Assembly (NCBI GenBank): GCA_008921705.1
Contig: VFFE01007028.1
Location: forward strand, 9,785-73,784
Direction: 5' to 3'
DNA length: 64,000 nucleotides
From: Burhinus oedicnemus
Taxonomy: Eukaryota > Chordata > Aves > Charadriiformes > Burhinidae
This document shows, piece after piece, positions 1 to 11,600 of this stretch. The notes under the pieces are model-generated. The model was not told the DNA's origin and ran no database searches. It saw nothing but the letters and a program-made list of their open reading frames with translations. The position numbers and the translations under genes were made by a program. Every line of letters begins with the position of its first letter. Position 1 is the stretch's first letter.

Positions 1-165
1 AAAAAAAAAAAAAAAAAAAGCCCAGAACAGAACATAAACCCATGGTAGTTCTTGGGGGTTTTTTTGGTTTTTGTTTGTGTGTTTGTTTGTTTGTTTTGGG
101 TTTGGAGGTTTTTTTGTTGTTTTGGTTTGGTTTTTTTTTTAAATCTCTAGGTAACCAGGCAAGCC
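1..165. repeat. A-run and T/G-rich low-complexity sequence
   Basis: The window opens with 19 A. From about 50 to 160 the sequence is T-rich with repeated GTTTG and GGTTTTT units. It matches no specific element and is treated as low-complexity DNA. A similar tract occurs at 7305-7412. Confidence 0.8.
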
Positions 166-3100
166 AAAAGACTTGCCCAACACTGGATATTCACACCAGC
201 ACAGTAAGCAAGACAGCATTTCGCCATTCACCTCCCACCGATGCTACCAAAGCACTGGGAGATGCTCCCATCTGTTCCCAAACCAGGGATTTCCTGCTGT
301 ACCCTGTGCTGTTGCCCTGCAGCACTGCACAGGATGCTCACAGCCCTCACTTCCTGCAGATGCCGAAAAACAAGGTAAACAAACAAACAAAAAAACCCCA
401 ACAAAGCCCAGATGCAGTCCCATCCTAAACTGTTAGCACTCTCATGGGTGTGACAGTGCTCTGGGAAGGACTTGCCTCCAGAGGCCACTGGAACCAGCCA
501 GGTCTGTAGATGGCTTTTCCACAGCACCACGACAAGAAACTCCAGGTTCATCTGGCTGGAGATATACATGCTGCTTTCCTTCCTCCAACACCATCCTGCC
601 TAATGCTGCTGGCTGCCAAGCCCAAATGAGGCAGGAAAATAAGGGGATTTGTTCTGATGAAAGGTAGAAAAAAAAAAAAAAATAACTAACCTGCTCCAGC
701 TGTTTGGAGAGAATTAAAGTTACTCTCAGAGAAAAAACATCAGGGAGCAGCATCAGACCTGCCTGGGGAAAAGCAAGTCTCTGCTCACTTGGGGGATGGT
801 ATTTTGTTCAAAGACCAAAGAGCAGTTAGATACAGAGCACAGAACTGAGTTTTAAAACAGGAACGGATGTGGTATAAGGAGCAAGTTTCATCTTGTAGCG
901 TGATAATTGTCTTGGGTTTTCTTGGATTGCATTTCTCAAACTTTTTCTCCCCCTCAACCCCACCAGTCCCTTCCAGAACTGAATCATGCCTCTGCTGCAG
1001 ATACAAGGCTGGTGAAGCAGCAGAAAGCTGGGAGCCCAAAAGCTTCAGGTTCTTGCAACATGCAGTGTCCAGAGAGACGGTGTTGAATCCACTGCAGCTA
1101 TCTGGGCTACAGAGCATCTGCCCGGCAAACCTGCGCCCCTCAGTCCCCTCTGCTTCTCACACAAACTTACCCTTAACTCATGGGGAGAGAATGGAAAAGT
1201 TCTCATCACTGTCCTTTCCTGGCTTGTGGGAATCCAGTGGTTCAGCCACATTATGCTGCACAGATGACCACAATACAGACCATACCTGCACTGACTCCAA
1301 TTTACCACTACATTTGATGAGAATCTGTGGTCCCAAGCCTGAAATGTAAACCTTGGCTCATGCCAAGGAGAGCTGCCAGGTTCAGCAGCGAGGGCCAGCA
1401 GAGGGAGCTGATCCCTCTGGTGTCATGGCATCAGCCCCAAATGAGGAGGAGATGCAGCCCTTAGAGCCCACCCGTGCAGAGAGGCTTGTGCCGCATGAGA
1501 TTTGGAGCTGGAAGAGACTTGGAGCCGAGCAGTGCCCTCCCCTCCCGAGTCACACCAAGCCCCCAGCAACGTGGGCAGGCAGGCACGTAAATAGGCAGAT
1601 GTGAGTGGAGCCTGCAAGGACGGCCTCCTCTAGCATTTCAGGGGAACTAACCCTTACAAGGTAACACCACTGGCAAATAAAATACACCATACAAGACATT
1701 AAAAAGAACACAAGAATACACATCTACAGAGATGTGGAGGGAAGCAGGTGCTGTTTTCCATAGTCCTGAACCAGGCAGAGCCCGATGTGCTTTCTAGGAG
1801 AAACAGGATGAATCAGTCTTGCACAACAGCAGGGACACCAAGAGGCTGTTATTCTGGGGACCTGTCACAGACTCTGCTGTGCACCTCAGGGACACTCTAG
1901 GTTTCTATAGATACCTCATATACTTTTGCAGTAGCCACTTCCAAGCCATACTCCACAATATATGCTACAAAACTTTAAATGTCAACTGGAGGAAATAGCT
2001 TGCCTCAGTCCTTACGATAACTTGTGAATACTACGCATCCCTCCCTTTCTCCCCTTCCTGGGGCAGGGGACAGTCACTCACAGCATTTTCTCCCTACAAC
2101 CAAGGCAAAGCAGCCCCCGAGAACCTTCCTGTGTGGTCCTACCCCAGCGATCTCCTCCTGCCATGCTGCTGCTTGGTGCTGTGCACAGCATCCGCCACAG
2201 GAGCGAGCACACAACCCGATACCAGCTTGGCTCCATCTCCCCAGTACAGTCGCTTGCTTTCTTTGCTGCAGGAACCAACGCTGCAGAGGACAGGCAAAAT
2301 GTTAAAGACAACAGAAATGGTTCAGTTCCCTCCTATGGCCTGTGCCACAGCCCAGGAGGAGGGAGACAGTGAAACGAAAGGGCAACGTATCCAAAGCAAC
2401 ACCAAGGACCTGCAGCTTGACAACTCTGTTTCATGATTCATTCTTCTTTCTGCTGAAGCCCTAGGAACTGGTCATGCTTAGGGCAGGGATTGGACCAATT
2501 AGCTGGCCTGAAAGGCTTAAAATCCTGCACCTGATGGGAGCCAGTCACTGGTGCATGTCAAGAAAGTGGCACCTGGGATTGTAATTGTCCTCCTCTAGCC
2601 CGCATTGCTCAGAAAGCCTGGCGCAGCACTTTGCCCATTGTCCAGAAAGCCATGTTCCAACCTGGAGGAACGGGGCTCTCCTTCCCTTGGGTATGTGGCT
2701 GGCAACCCTCCTGCAGCAGCCAGCACCCTTGCCAGCTGGGCAGAGGAGCCTGCCCTCCACCAGCCCTCCCTCCAGCACCCTAACAAGCCCTTTGCTGACT
2801 ATAAAAGCAGCAACAGCACACTCCACAGCCCCGGTACTGTTAAATACTCTCCTAAATATTACAAAACACTGCTGTCATTGTCCCCATGCACACTCCCCTC
2901 ATGCCATCGACTGCAGGGACCTCTGCTTGACTGCTTTAAAAATCTCATAAACTTTCCCACTCTTTCTCAAAGCTGGAGTTACTGCTCTCCCTGCGACTGA
3001 GGCTGGTTCCCTGAAAGTTATGGCCAAGTCAAAAATAAACTTCTGGTTTAAAAAATTGCACAGATTTAAGATGCTTATTTATTTCTGCCTTCCCACCACC

Positions 3101-6100
3101 CCTCTCCCCGTAAGTGTTCCTGCGACCATCACTAAATTAAAGCCAGTATAACAAGGCTGAGGAGAATTTCAGCCAATGTTAAAAGCTAAAAACATCATAA
3201 AGAGAATAAACCCATCCTATTACTCCTCCCTACTCTTACCCTTTGCTTTTATATAAGGAAGGTTTTCCTGTCTTCCTCTCTTTACTGAAAGGATTTTTCC
3301 ACCTTAGGCTCTCATATTTGAGCAAGTAATGGGAAAACAGGCAGTGTGGTTTCACTGGTTAATGTGGAAGCCCAATACAGACTTAAGGATCAGGAGCTTG
3401 GTCAGCTGAAGTTTAGAGGTCTTCTCCAGTTCTTATGTATTTCAAGACACAACACTGACTTTTCTGGTCTTCTCAGAGGCACAGTGCATGCTCTTATGCA
3501 TAAACAAGGTCTTTCCAAATCACCTCCCCATCTCTCCAACCATGACTTTACAACTGCCTCGTTACCAAGATAGATGGGCTAAACCCCAGACCTGGAGGTC
3601 TCAAGGCTGGAATAGGGACCAGCAGGAAGCAGTTGGCATCAGACCTGCTGGTGATCCGACGAACACTGCAAACCACGAGCATTGCTAACCTTGTCAGGTT
3701 TTTCACTATTATTGAGATTTCTGGTGGCTCTTGATAGCTGCAGGAACTGGATTTAAAGGGTGCTGAGGCTATTTCCTCATCTGGATTACCGCTGAAGCAA
3801 TAACAAAACAGGCAGCCAACTGGGAAGAGTGAGAAGGGGAGCTCCACATCCTTATGGCAGCCTCAGCACACCTTTGGGTGGAAGCTTGTCGTTATCAGGC
3901 AACTTCTGCCAGACCCCAAGAAAGCATTGGGATCCAGCAACCCCTGCAGCAGGCTCTTAATTCAAGAAGCAGCACCCACACTGGCCCTTTCCAGCAGGAA
4001 CAATCAGGGTCAAACCAGTTGTGAGCTCAGGTGGTCGAGGCTGAAGCCCACCAGTGGAGAGAGCCAGCCAGCCATCCTCAAAGCAAACCTGTTCATCAGC
4101 CGGTACTGGCAGCACACAAAGGGAAGTTGTAGGCAGGAGGCAGAGACTACCTTTGCCTTCTCTCCCCAGCTTTTTATTAGGCTTTTTAAAAGTGGTTCAA
4201 CCACCTCCTGCAAGCCTCGCCCTTCATGGCGGGCAGATACAAGTGGACTCAACTGCAGTAAAGAGGACTTCAGAGCCCAGAACTGCTGCCAGGCTGGAAC
4301 CTTATACCTCAGCATGAAAATTCAACAGGACATAGGGGAGTATACGTGTGCAAATGCATACACCCTAATGGCACAACTTCTACTAGGAAAGGGACCTCCT
4401 CTCCTCCCTGGGGCAGCTTTGACATGGCAGGTGTGTGCCTCCTCCCTGCCGAGGGGATGCAAAGGGCTCCCCCACTCCCCTTAGCACGTGAGCCTGCTGC
4501 AGTGCCCAGATAACCCAAAGAGACAGACGGAGGGTGCCCAGCTCAGAATTTAATCAGGCTTTTTTTTTTTTTCCAACCAGTTACCTGGCTCAAGCTTGAT
4601 TCCCACTTGAGAAGCACCACCCTGCAAACCCCCACAATGGGCCCCCCCCTCTGTACACTGTGCAAATTGGGATACAAATCAGAGGAAAAAGCTTTCCTCT
4701 GTTTGAACAAATTGCTATAGATTCACCCCCGTCTCAGGTCAGAGCCCCCGATGGGAAATATTTTCACTGGCTGACTGCTAATAGACTCTGGAGCAGCCAT
4801 TGGATCAATACCCGAATAAGAAAATTAGCCAAAGCACACAATCTGATTTTGCCTTGTTTTGAATTACAGCAGGTTTGTGTTTATTTCACTCCCTTTTCCC
4901 TCCTTCCCTCTCTAGCACGCTTCCCCCGTCCTTGCTCCCTGGTTACCTATCTATCAAATCTAGTCAGATTTGTGGGAATATAATAAAGTACGTGCAGGAA
5001 GATGTAATGCCTTTTGAAAAATGTTTACACGCATTAATATTTCCTAGTGAAACTGCAGCACTGCCACTCCCTCAGAGGAGACGGCTCGAGAGCAACAGCG
5101 AGATTTTCACATACACCCCCCCCAAAAAAAAGCCGTATGCAAACAGTACAAAAAAAATCTGCAAAGCAGGAGTGGGGACTGGCTGTACGTGCCCTCTCAG
5201 AAAACCCGAGAGCTCAGCAGCGAGGTTTCAACATTGGGAATTAAAAAAAAAAAAAAAATATATATATCTATAAAAAAGAGGCAGCTCAGTCCTTTCATTT
5301 GATACCGGTAGCAACGGAGATGTGTAACTACACCTGGGCTAGATTTCAGATGCACAGAGTGAGACAGACACTAGAAGTCATCCCCATTCTTTGAAAGACT
5401 TCACCAGCAAGGGAAACAAGCAAAGTTGATGCCTTTCATAGCAATTCAGCACTGTGTTTCTGGCAGCTGAACACACAGACCTTCCCAACTTCCCAATCTC
5501 CTCTTGCTAATTTAGAGCCTATTTCATTTTAATCTGGAAATGGCCCTACAAGAGGGGAAGAGACAGAGAAAAAGAACACAGATACTAAACACATTAAAAA
5601 AAAAAAAAGCTACCAAACCAACTGTTCAGAGAGGGCACGTTGCCCAGATAAAATTCAGTGGGAGTAAAATAATTCCTTCTACTTCCTACCCCAGAATCCC
5701 GCTCTCCATGCCACCTACAATTGTGTCAAACAAAGATAGAAAGCAAGACTCAATCTTCAGCTTCCTGCTCCAGCACATCACGCTGCGAAGCAAAGCCACC
5801 AACCGGGCGCCTATGGAAAACTCAAAATGTGAAGAAACCCCAGAGCATTCGACGTGAGATGAGGTCCCCCTGTCACATTAGCACACTGCAAGTGGTTTCG
5901 AACCAAAGAGGCTGAGTGGGACCTGACATCCCCTTTACAAAGCTTCCCTGAGAAACCGCACATCTTTCTTCCTACCCAGTCATTTACTGCTACACACTGG
6001 GGACACGACCCTCTTCTGCTGACACGGTGCACAGCACAGGGCACCTACTGGACACTCTCTGCTTTCTAATCAAGCAAGCTGACCAGGTATCCCAAGAGAG

Positions 6101-6125
6101 ATCCTGCAAAATGCATTTGTAGGCA
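166..6125. other. Intronic DNA, no recognised element
   Basis: No exon, tRNA or interspersed repeat could be supported. Only short homopolymers stand out: A runs near 667-681, 5243-5258 and 5596-5607, and a T run near 4559-4572. Open frames reach 185 codons (3927-4484), but they show no domain and no codon pattern suggesting selection. Confidence 0.6.
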
Positions 6126-6126
6126 T

Positions 6127-6196
6127 GTAATACATATATATTATATATGCACACACATATACGTGTGTGTACACACATATACATCACACACAGATT
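6127..6196. repeat. Mixed (TA)/(CA) dinucleotide microsatellite
   Basis: Alternating purine-pyrimidine sequence of ATAT, CACA and GTGT blocks. It is an impure simple repeat, likely variable in length between individuals. Confidence 0.85.
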
Positions 6197-6699
6197 TTAC
6201 TCCCTGTGGTATGCGCTCAATGAGTTTATTACCCTTTTTCACCATCTCTAACCCAATGTTAGTTTAATCTTTATGTTACAGTCACAGAAGAATACTAAGT
6301 ATAACTATTACCAGAGATCATGCCACACATAATGGAAAAATGTACAAATGTCTACCACTGCATCTTCAGTTTCCCTGCTCCTCTGTGGCAGGCTATGCCA
6401 GGAGTTTGTTAATTACAACAGTGCTTATCAAAGAACTTTTAAGAGGAGCATAGAACATAAAGCAATTATTTTCATAAACACCTTGCAGCAAGGACCATCT
6501 CATCAGAAGAAACCAGGAAAGACATTTTCTTCAGAAAGTAACACACACTGGATCAAGTCCTGTGGGGGACCACCAAAATGGTCAGGCATCTGGAACATAC
6601 AGTATATGAAAAAGGCTGAGAAGTGTTTACGTGGTTTTGTTTGTTGTTTCGGTGGTTTGTTTTTCCCCCAAGCCTCGAAAAAAAGACTGCAGAGATCTT

Positions 6700-7055
6700 A
6701 TTGCTGTTACCTAATTAGGAGGGAGCAGGGGAGAGGGAAGATAGACACAAGAGTCGGACTCTCCTCAGAGATGCATGGTGAAAAGAAGGGCAAAAGCCAC
6801 TGGATGCAACACAGGAATTCTCATTGGCCATACAGAAAAAAATTATTTCACCATGAAGATGGTCAAACACCAGTATAGAGGCCCAGAGAGCTCTTGGACC
6901 CTCCATCCTTGGAGATGCTCAAAATTCAACTGTATGAGGTCCTTAATGACCTGCCTTAACTTCAAAGTTGGCTCTAACATCAAACTAGCCCTGCTTCGAG
7001 CAGAGGGCTGATCCAGATGACTTCCAGAGGTCCCTTCCAACCTCAGTTATTCCAT
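6700..7055 (+). mobile_element. CR1 LINE fragment, 3' end, older copy
   Basis: The order of segments matches the 3' end of avian CR1: a stretch ending GGTCAAACACCAG (consensus GGTCAAACACTGG), then CTCCATCCTTGGAGATGCTC, then GAGCAGAGGGCTGATCCAGA and finally AGGTCCCTTCCAACCTCAG. It lacks the intact terminal octamer repeat, ending TTATTCCATG. CR1 is a non-LTR retrotransposon whose copies are nearly always truncated at the 5' end, as here. It diverges more from the remembered consensus than the copy at 8161-8632, so it is older. No coding capacity remains. Confidence 0.8.
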
Positions 7056-7304
7056 GCGGTAACCAAGACAAGAACGTGCTAGACTGGCACCAATTAGATG
7101 AGAGGGTGCCTTTTATTTATGGACAGAGTGGCTCTGTGCCCTTGCCTCCTGCAGTGGAGAAGAGAGGCCATATCACCTTAAAAATACACACCCTCACCCC
7201 CACCCTTGACTTAAGCTAACAGATTTCAATGTGGAGATGCAGAAGCAAGGTAAAATACCAAAACAAGCAATGAGGACTGTCATGGACAGGAGACTTATTA
7301 ATAA

Positions 7305-7412
7305 CGTATTTTTCTTTTGTTTGTTAGGGGTTTTATTTGTCCTGGGTTGTTGGTTTTTTGTTTGCCTTTTTTTTTCCTTTGGGTTTGGTCTTTTTTTTGT
7401 TTGTTTAAGATC
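7305..7412. repeat. T/G-rich low-complexity tract
   Basis: A run of TTTG, GGTTTT and poly-T blocks about 250 bp after the end of a CR1 copy. Open frames across it translate to F/L/V-rich peptides that mimic membrane segments, but they simply reflect T-richness. Confidence 0.75.
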
Positions 7413-8160
7413 TATTCCATTATTGCAGATGTTGACAGAGATGAACAAGGTTTTTTATGGTTTAGGGCCTCTAAACCAGGCTGCAGTCCAGGTAGTAGGA
7501 ATTTCACTGAGATTCAGACTGAATCCTCAATTACAATTACTTCGGTGCAGGTTTAAATCTCTGGGCCTTACTGTCTCCCAGAAAAAGGTACAAGGAATGG
7601 AAAGATGCCACAGATTAGATGCAAGCTCAGTCCCAAGGAAACAGAACTGTAGGGTTTGTTTTTCCTTTAAAAACAAACATGGATTTCCCTCTCCCCTCCG
7701 TATACAGTGGTGATTTTCACCATTATGAAGTTACTGTACTGTTTCCCCCCTTGAGGGCCATAAAACCCAGAAAGAGCTTCTGGGAAGGTGGCCACAGAGC
7801 TCCCAAAACAATGCAAAATGTCACAGCTTTCCCCAGGCAGGGATTCCAGGGGAATCTAGCAGATTATCAGAAAGACAAAAGCAGTTTTCCGTAAATGGAT
7901 GAATGATGCCTTTGCTGTGGTACCTACAACTGTACCGCTCACCTAAGACACATCACTGCTGCCGTCTGTGGGTATGCACGCTCCTGGGGGACAGCAACTG
8001 GAGAAGATAAACAGACCAGCTATGACAGGGGAAGAGTCACACTCCTGAGAGACTGAAAGGAAAGAAAAGGTCACTCTAAAATTTACGTAAATGAGGGCTT
8101 CATGCAATTCTTCAGTAAAAAGGACTGTACTTATCTCTATTCAACCTAACCATTCGTAAC

Positions 8161-8632
8161 ATGGACCTGTTGGAACAGGTCCAGAGGAGGACCACAAAGA
8201 TGATCAGAGGGCTGAAGCACCTCTGCTATGAGGACAGGCTGAGAGAGTTGGGGTTGTTCAGCCTGCAGAAGAGAAGGCTCCAGGCAGACCTTGTAGCGGC
8301 CTTCTAGTATCTGAAAGGGACCTACAAGAAAGCTGGAGAGGGACTGTAGTAATAGGACGAGGGGTAATGGCTTCAAACTGGAAGAGGGTAGATTTAGATT
8401 AGATCTCAGCAAGAAATTTTTCACTATGAGGGTGGTGAGGCACTGGAACAGGTTGCCCAGGGAAGCTGTGGAGGCCCCATCCCTGGAAGTGTCCAAGGCC
8501 AGGCTGGATGGGGCTTTGAGCAACCAGGTCTAGTGGGAGGTGTCCTTGCCAATGGCAAGGGGTTTGGAACTAGATGATCTTTAAGGTCCCTTCCAACCTA
8601 AACAATTCTGTGATTCTGTATGATTCTGTGAT
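8161..8632 (+). mobile_element. CR1 LINE fragment, 3' end, well preserved
   Basis: A close match to avian CR1: it begins ATGGACCTGTTGGAACAGGT, continues through GGCTGAGAGAGTTGGGGTTG, GAGGCACTGGAACAGGTTGC and GGATGGGGCTTTGAGCAACC, and ends AAGGTCCCTTCCAACC followed by the tail ATTCTGTG/ATTCTGT (8605-8632). It is truncated at the 5' end and covers only the last part of the reverse-transcriptase frame and the 3' UTR. A short internal deletion follows AGAGGGACT (near 8348), where the consensus carries about 15-20 more bases. It is the youngest-looking CR1 in the window. Confidence 0.95.
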
Positions 8633-11600
8633 CCCCAGACGCTGCAGAGGTACTGCAGTTTTACACTTACTACTCATGAGTTACTTGAGAAACAAAACAC
8701 TGACCTGGCAGCAATGCACATTATGAGCACACGAGCATCACAAGGAAACAGCTTCCTCTCTCCACCCTGGGAAGTTTAGTGTCCAGAGGTCATTCTGTCC
8801 TGGAACTCAGAGAAGTTGGCTTCATTTCAGTGTCAGCACTGGGCTGGCAGGTAGCCTGGCCCAACTGACCCCCCACCAGGAAGGGCAGTGCTCCAGGACA
8901 CACACCAACTCCAGAAGCACTCAAGCACTGACAGACCTAGAGTCAGCACTTCTTCCTGGAGGGTGACGAGAAGATGGACAAGTAGTCTGGGAAAGTATCT
9001 GCCCAAGAAAGATGCAATAAATTAAAAAAATGAAGGCAAAGACAGCAATAATGCCTGGGTTAGGAATATCATGGACTGAATTCATATGTGTAAATCTACA
9101 CACTTAGTTGGGCAAAGAAGAGCATGAGGCTGGCAAGATGTCTCTAGGAAGGAAAGCAGAGTGAGGAAGCACTGGGAATCTGAAAAGCTACTTGACAGGA
9201 AAAAACCCCTGCTGAAAGTAAGTTTGCTCTCTCACTCTTGCTCTAAAATGGAAGGAGTGATGACAGTTCACAGCAGCAGAGTAAATGCAAGAGCAGAGAT
9301 TGTTAGTGGCTATAGAAGCAGCCCTGGAAGACTGCAGCCCTGCCTCAGTTCACATCTGGTCTCACACAGTCCCCAAGAGACCCAGGCGCTGGCCCTTGAA
9401 CCCAAACTCCCAGCTCCCTGATGACCACCAGGCTAGGTTCTCACCCCAGTGAGATGATACATTTAATGTCAAATGTGTCTGAATAATGACAAAAATATTA
9501 ACAGGAATGAAAGGAGAGAGATGGACACAGTGGAAAAGTCCATCTGCTCTGGAGTAGTTGGCAGAGCAATCAAAACACATTATTATAGTCCTTCTCAAAT
9601 ACAAATATAACCTGGGCACGTTTGATGGAAAGAGCCTAGATTCACAGCCTGTGTGCACCCACAAAGCTTCCACAGCATACAAGGTATTCGGAAAATGAAG
9701 ACCAAAGAAGCAGAGGCAGGGTCAGGACCTACAGCACTGCTCAGATCCTTACGCCTCCCACACAGAGAGTACGTGAGCCACAATAAACTAGCCGTAAACC
9801 CAGGAGGTGAAGGACAGAATGTTGTCATGCCAGGCACTATATGAGGGACCATCCCTTGGTTGCAAGGGCAGCTCCCCCCCACCCTCAGCTGCCACATGCC
9901 ACTGGTCTGTACCTAACTCATTACAAGTCAACCATTCAGGAGAGTCAAGCTGCAACTATCAACCCTCGAAAATGGAGACCAGTGACAAGCACAGCTGGTA
10001 AAGCCACACACATGAACATCACGAAATAGACTGATACCTCAGTAAGGGAGAGGGACAGAGGTAAAGCACTCCGCTGTGCCAAGCTTTCCGGTCACCATTC
10101 CTTCCGCAGGTGCTGAAGATACTTTGTGCTTCTCCAGAAGTGTTCATTCAAAAGCTTTGTAGAAGAGGGTCAGGAAAGTACCCCTCACCAGCACCATGTC
10201 TGCCACTTAATCTTATTCGTACAAAGAGATCAAACCAAGCTTCCAGCTGCTGTTTGCCTTCAGTGCTGTAACTCAGTATAAAGGTATTGCTGGCAGCATT
10301 TCAATCCCACTTGGTTTTCCCTTGCTGCTGCTTCAGCGGTAGGAATTGCCATTGTATTTGGATATTTGCATGCAGGGAAGCAGCGGAAAAGGGCTTTCTT
10401 CAGTTGCAGACCTCTTGCAGGATTTTGTTTGCATACTCATTTTATGTGCAACAGCATACAGTTAGACTTCCTTTGCAAAGACCTCCGTCGCAGAGCCAAT
10501 ATGTGTATTTAAACTAAGTGATAACATATCCCTTTAATACAGCTTTTATTGTTCAAACAAATATTATTTTAAGCAAAGTGGATTCAGTAAGGATTCTGAA
10601 GAAGAAACAACAGGAACCAGGGGAAGAGAGAAGGCAGAGGGGAAGACAGTGGGGACAATGGAACAAAGACTCCCCACCACCAGGCCCTTATCTCCAAAGC
10701 CGAGTGAGATCCTGAACACTAGCTCTATTTATGTCCCTTCCTCCTAGCTGCACTTTTTAAGGCCACCAAAAAAGTTAGGGAACAAATGGGACAAAGGCAA
10801 GGAGAAAAGATTTCAACCGGTGTAATGCAATTAAGCAATGGTAAGGAAAAAATTCCTCTTATCCCAACACAACAATCCTGTAGAAAACCAAAGGATGGGG
10901 GAAAAAAAACCCCAAACGCTTGCCAGCTACCTCCAATTCACTTCAAGGCAGCAAGTCATGAGAGAGACAGGCCTGCAGTCTCTAGGAAAGGACACTCAGA
11001 TAATACCACATACCAGAGAAAACAGTCAAAAACTTTTGCAGTAGGAAAGATTGGTTTTTTCCCCATTATTCCACACTGACCTACAAAAGCATGACTTGCT
11101 GAGAGTTGAGCTATAGTTCAAGTATAATAAGAATTATCCCATTCTGGAATAATCACAAGCGTAATCCAAGTCCTTCCGTGTAGTGGGTTTTGAAACCAAG
11201 CTTCCCAGACACTTTTCAAGCCCAAAGAAATGATGATTACCCCTGCAGAAACCACCATCTTGGAGACAAGATCCAGAAAACCCTGACTACGGAGCTTGGC
11301 CTCTCCGGCAGCGTGCTACCTAGCTAGCCCAAGTCCCGAGGCACTGCGCTCTGGTTGTACAGAGCAAGCATGCTGTTGCTTTATGAAGAAGGTTCACGCT
11401 CGAGGATTTTCTGCGCTTTGATGACAGATCTGCCATCGGGTTCTCCAAGGGCAGCTCAGGGGCGGCAGCTCAGGGGCTGCCCGGGAGAGCGGCAGCAGCT
11501 CAGTGACCAGAGCAACCAGCCCTCAATGAAAAGATGCTCACCAATGCATCGACATGGAAACTGCCACAAAACTAAAAAAGGCTTGAGTCAAAATTTAATG

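Noticed and set aside
3390..3440. Possible CR1 3' end (TTTAGAGGTCTTCTCCAG then TTCTTATG)
   Set aside because: Similarity is short and the upstream sequence does not follow CR1. Below what I can support.
3927..4484. 185-codon plus-strand frame
   Set aside because: No domain or signal, and other frames overlap on both strands. Likely chance.
7231..7713. 160-codon frame with a very hydrophobic F/L/V stretch
   Set aside because: The apparent membrane segment is only the T-rich low-complexity tract.
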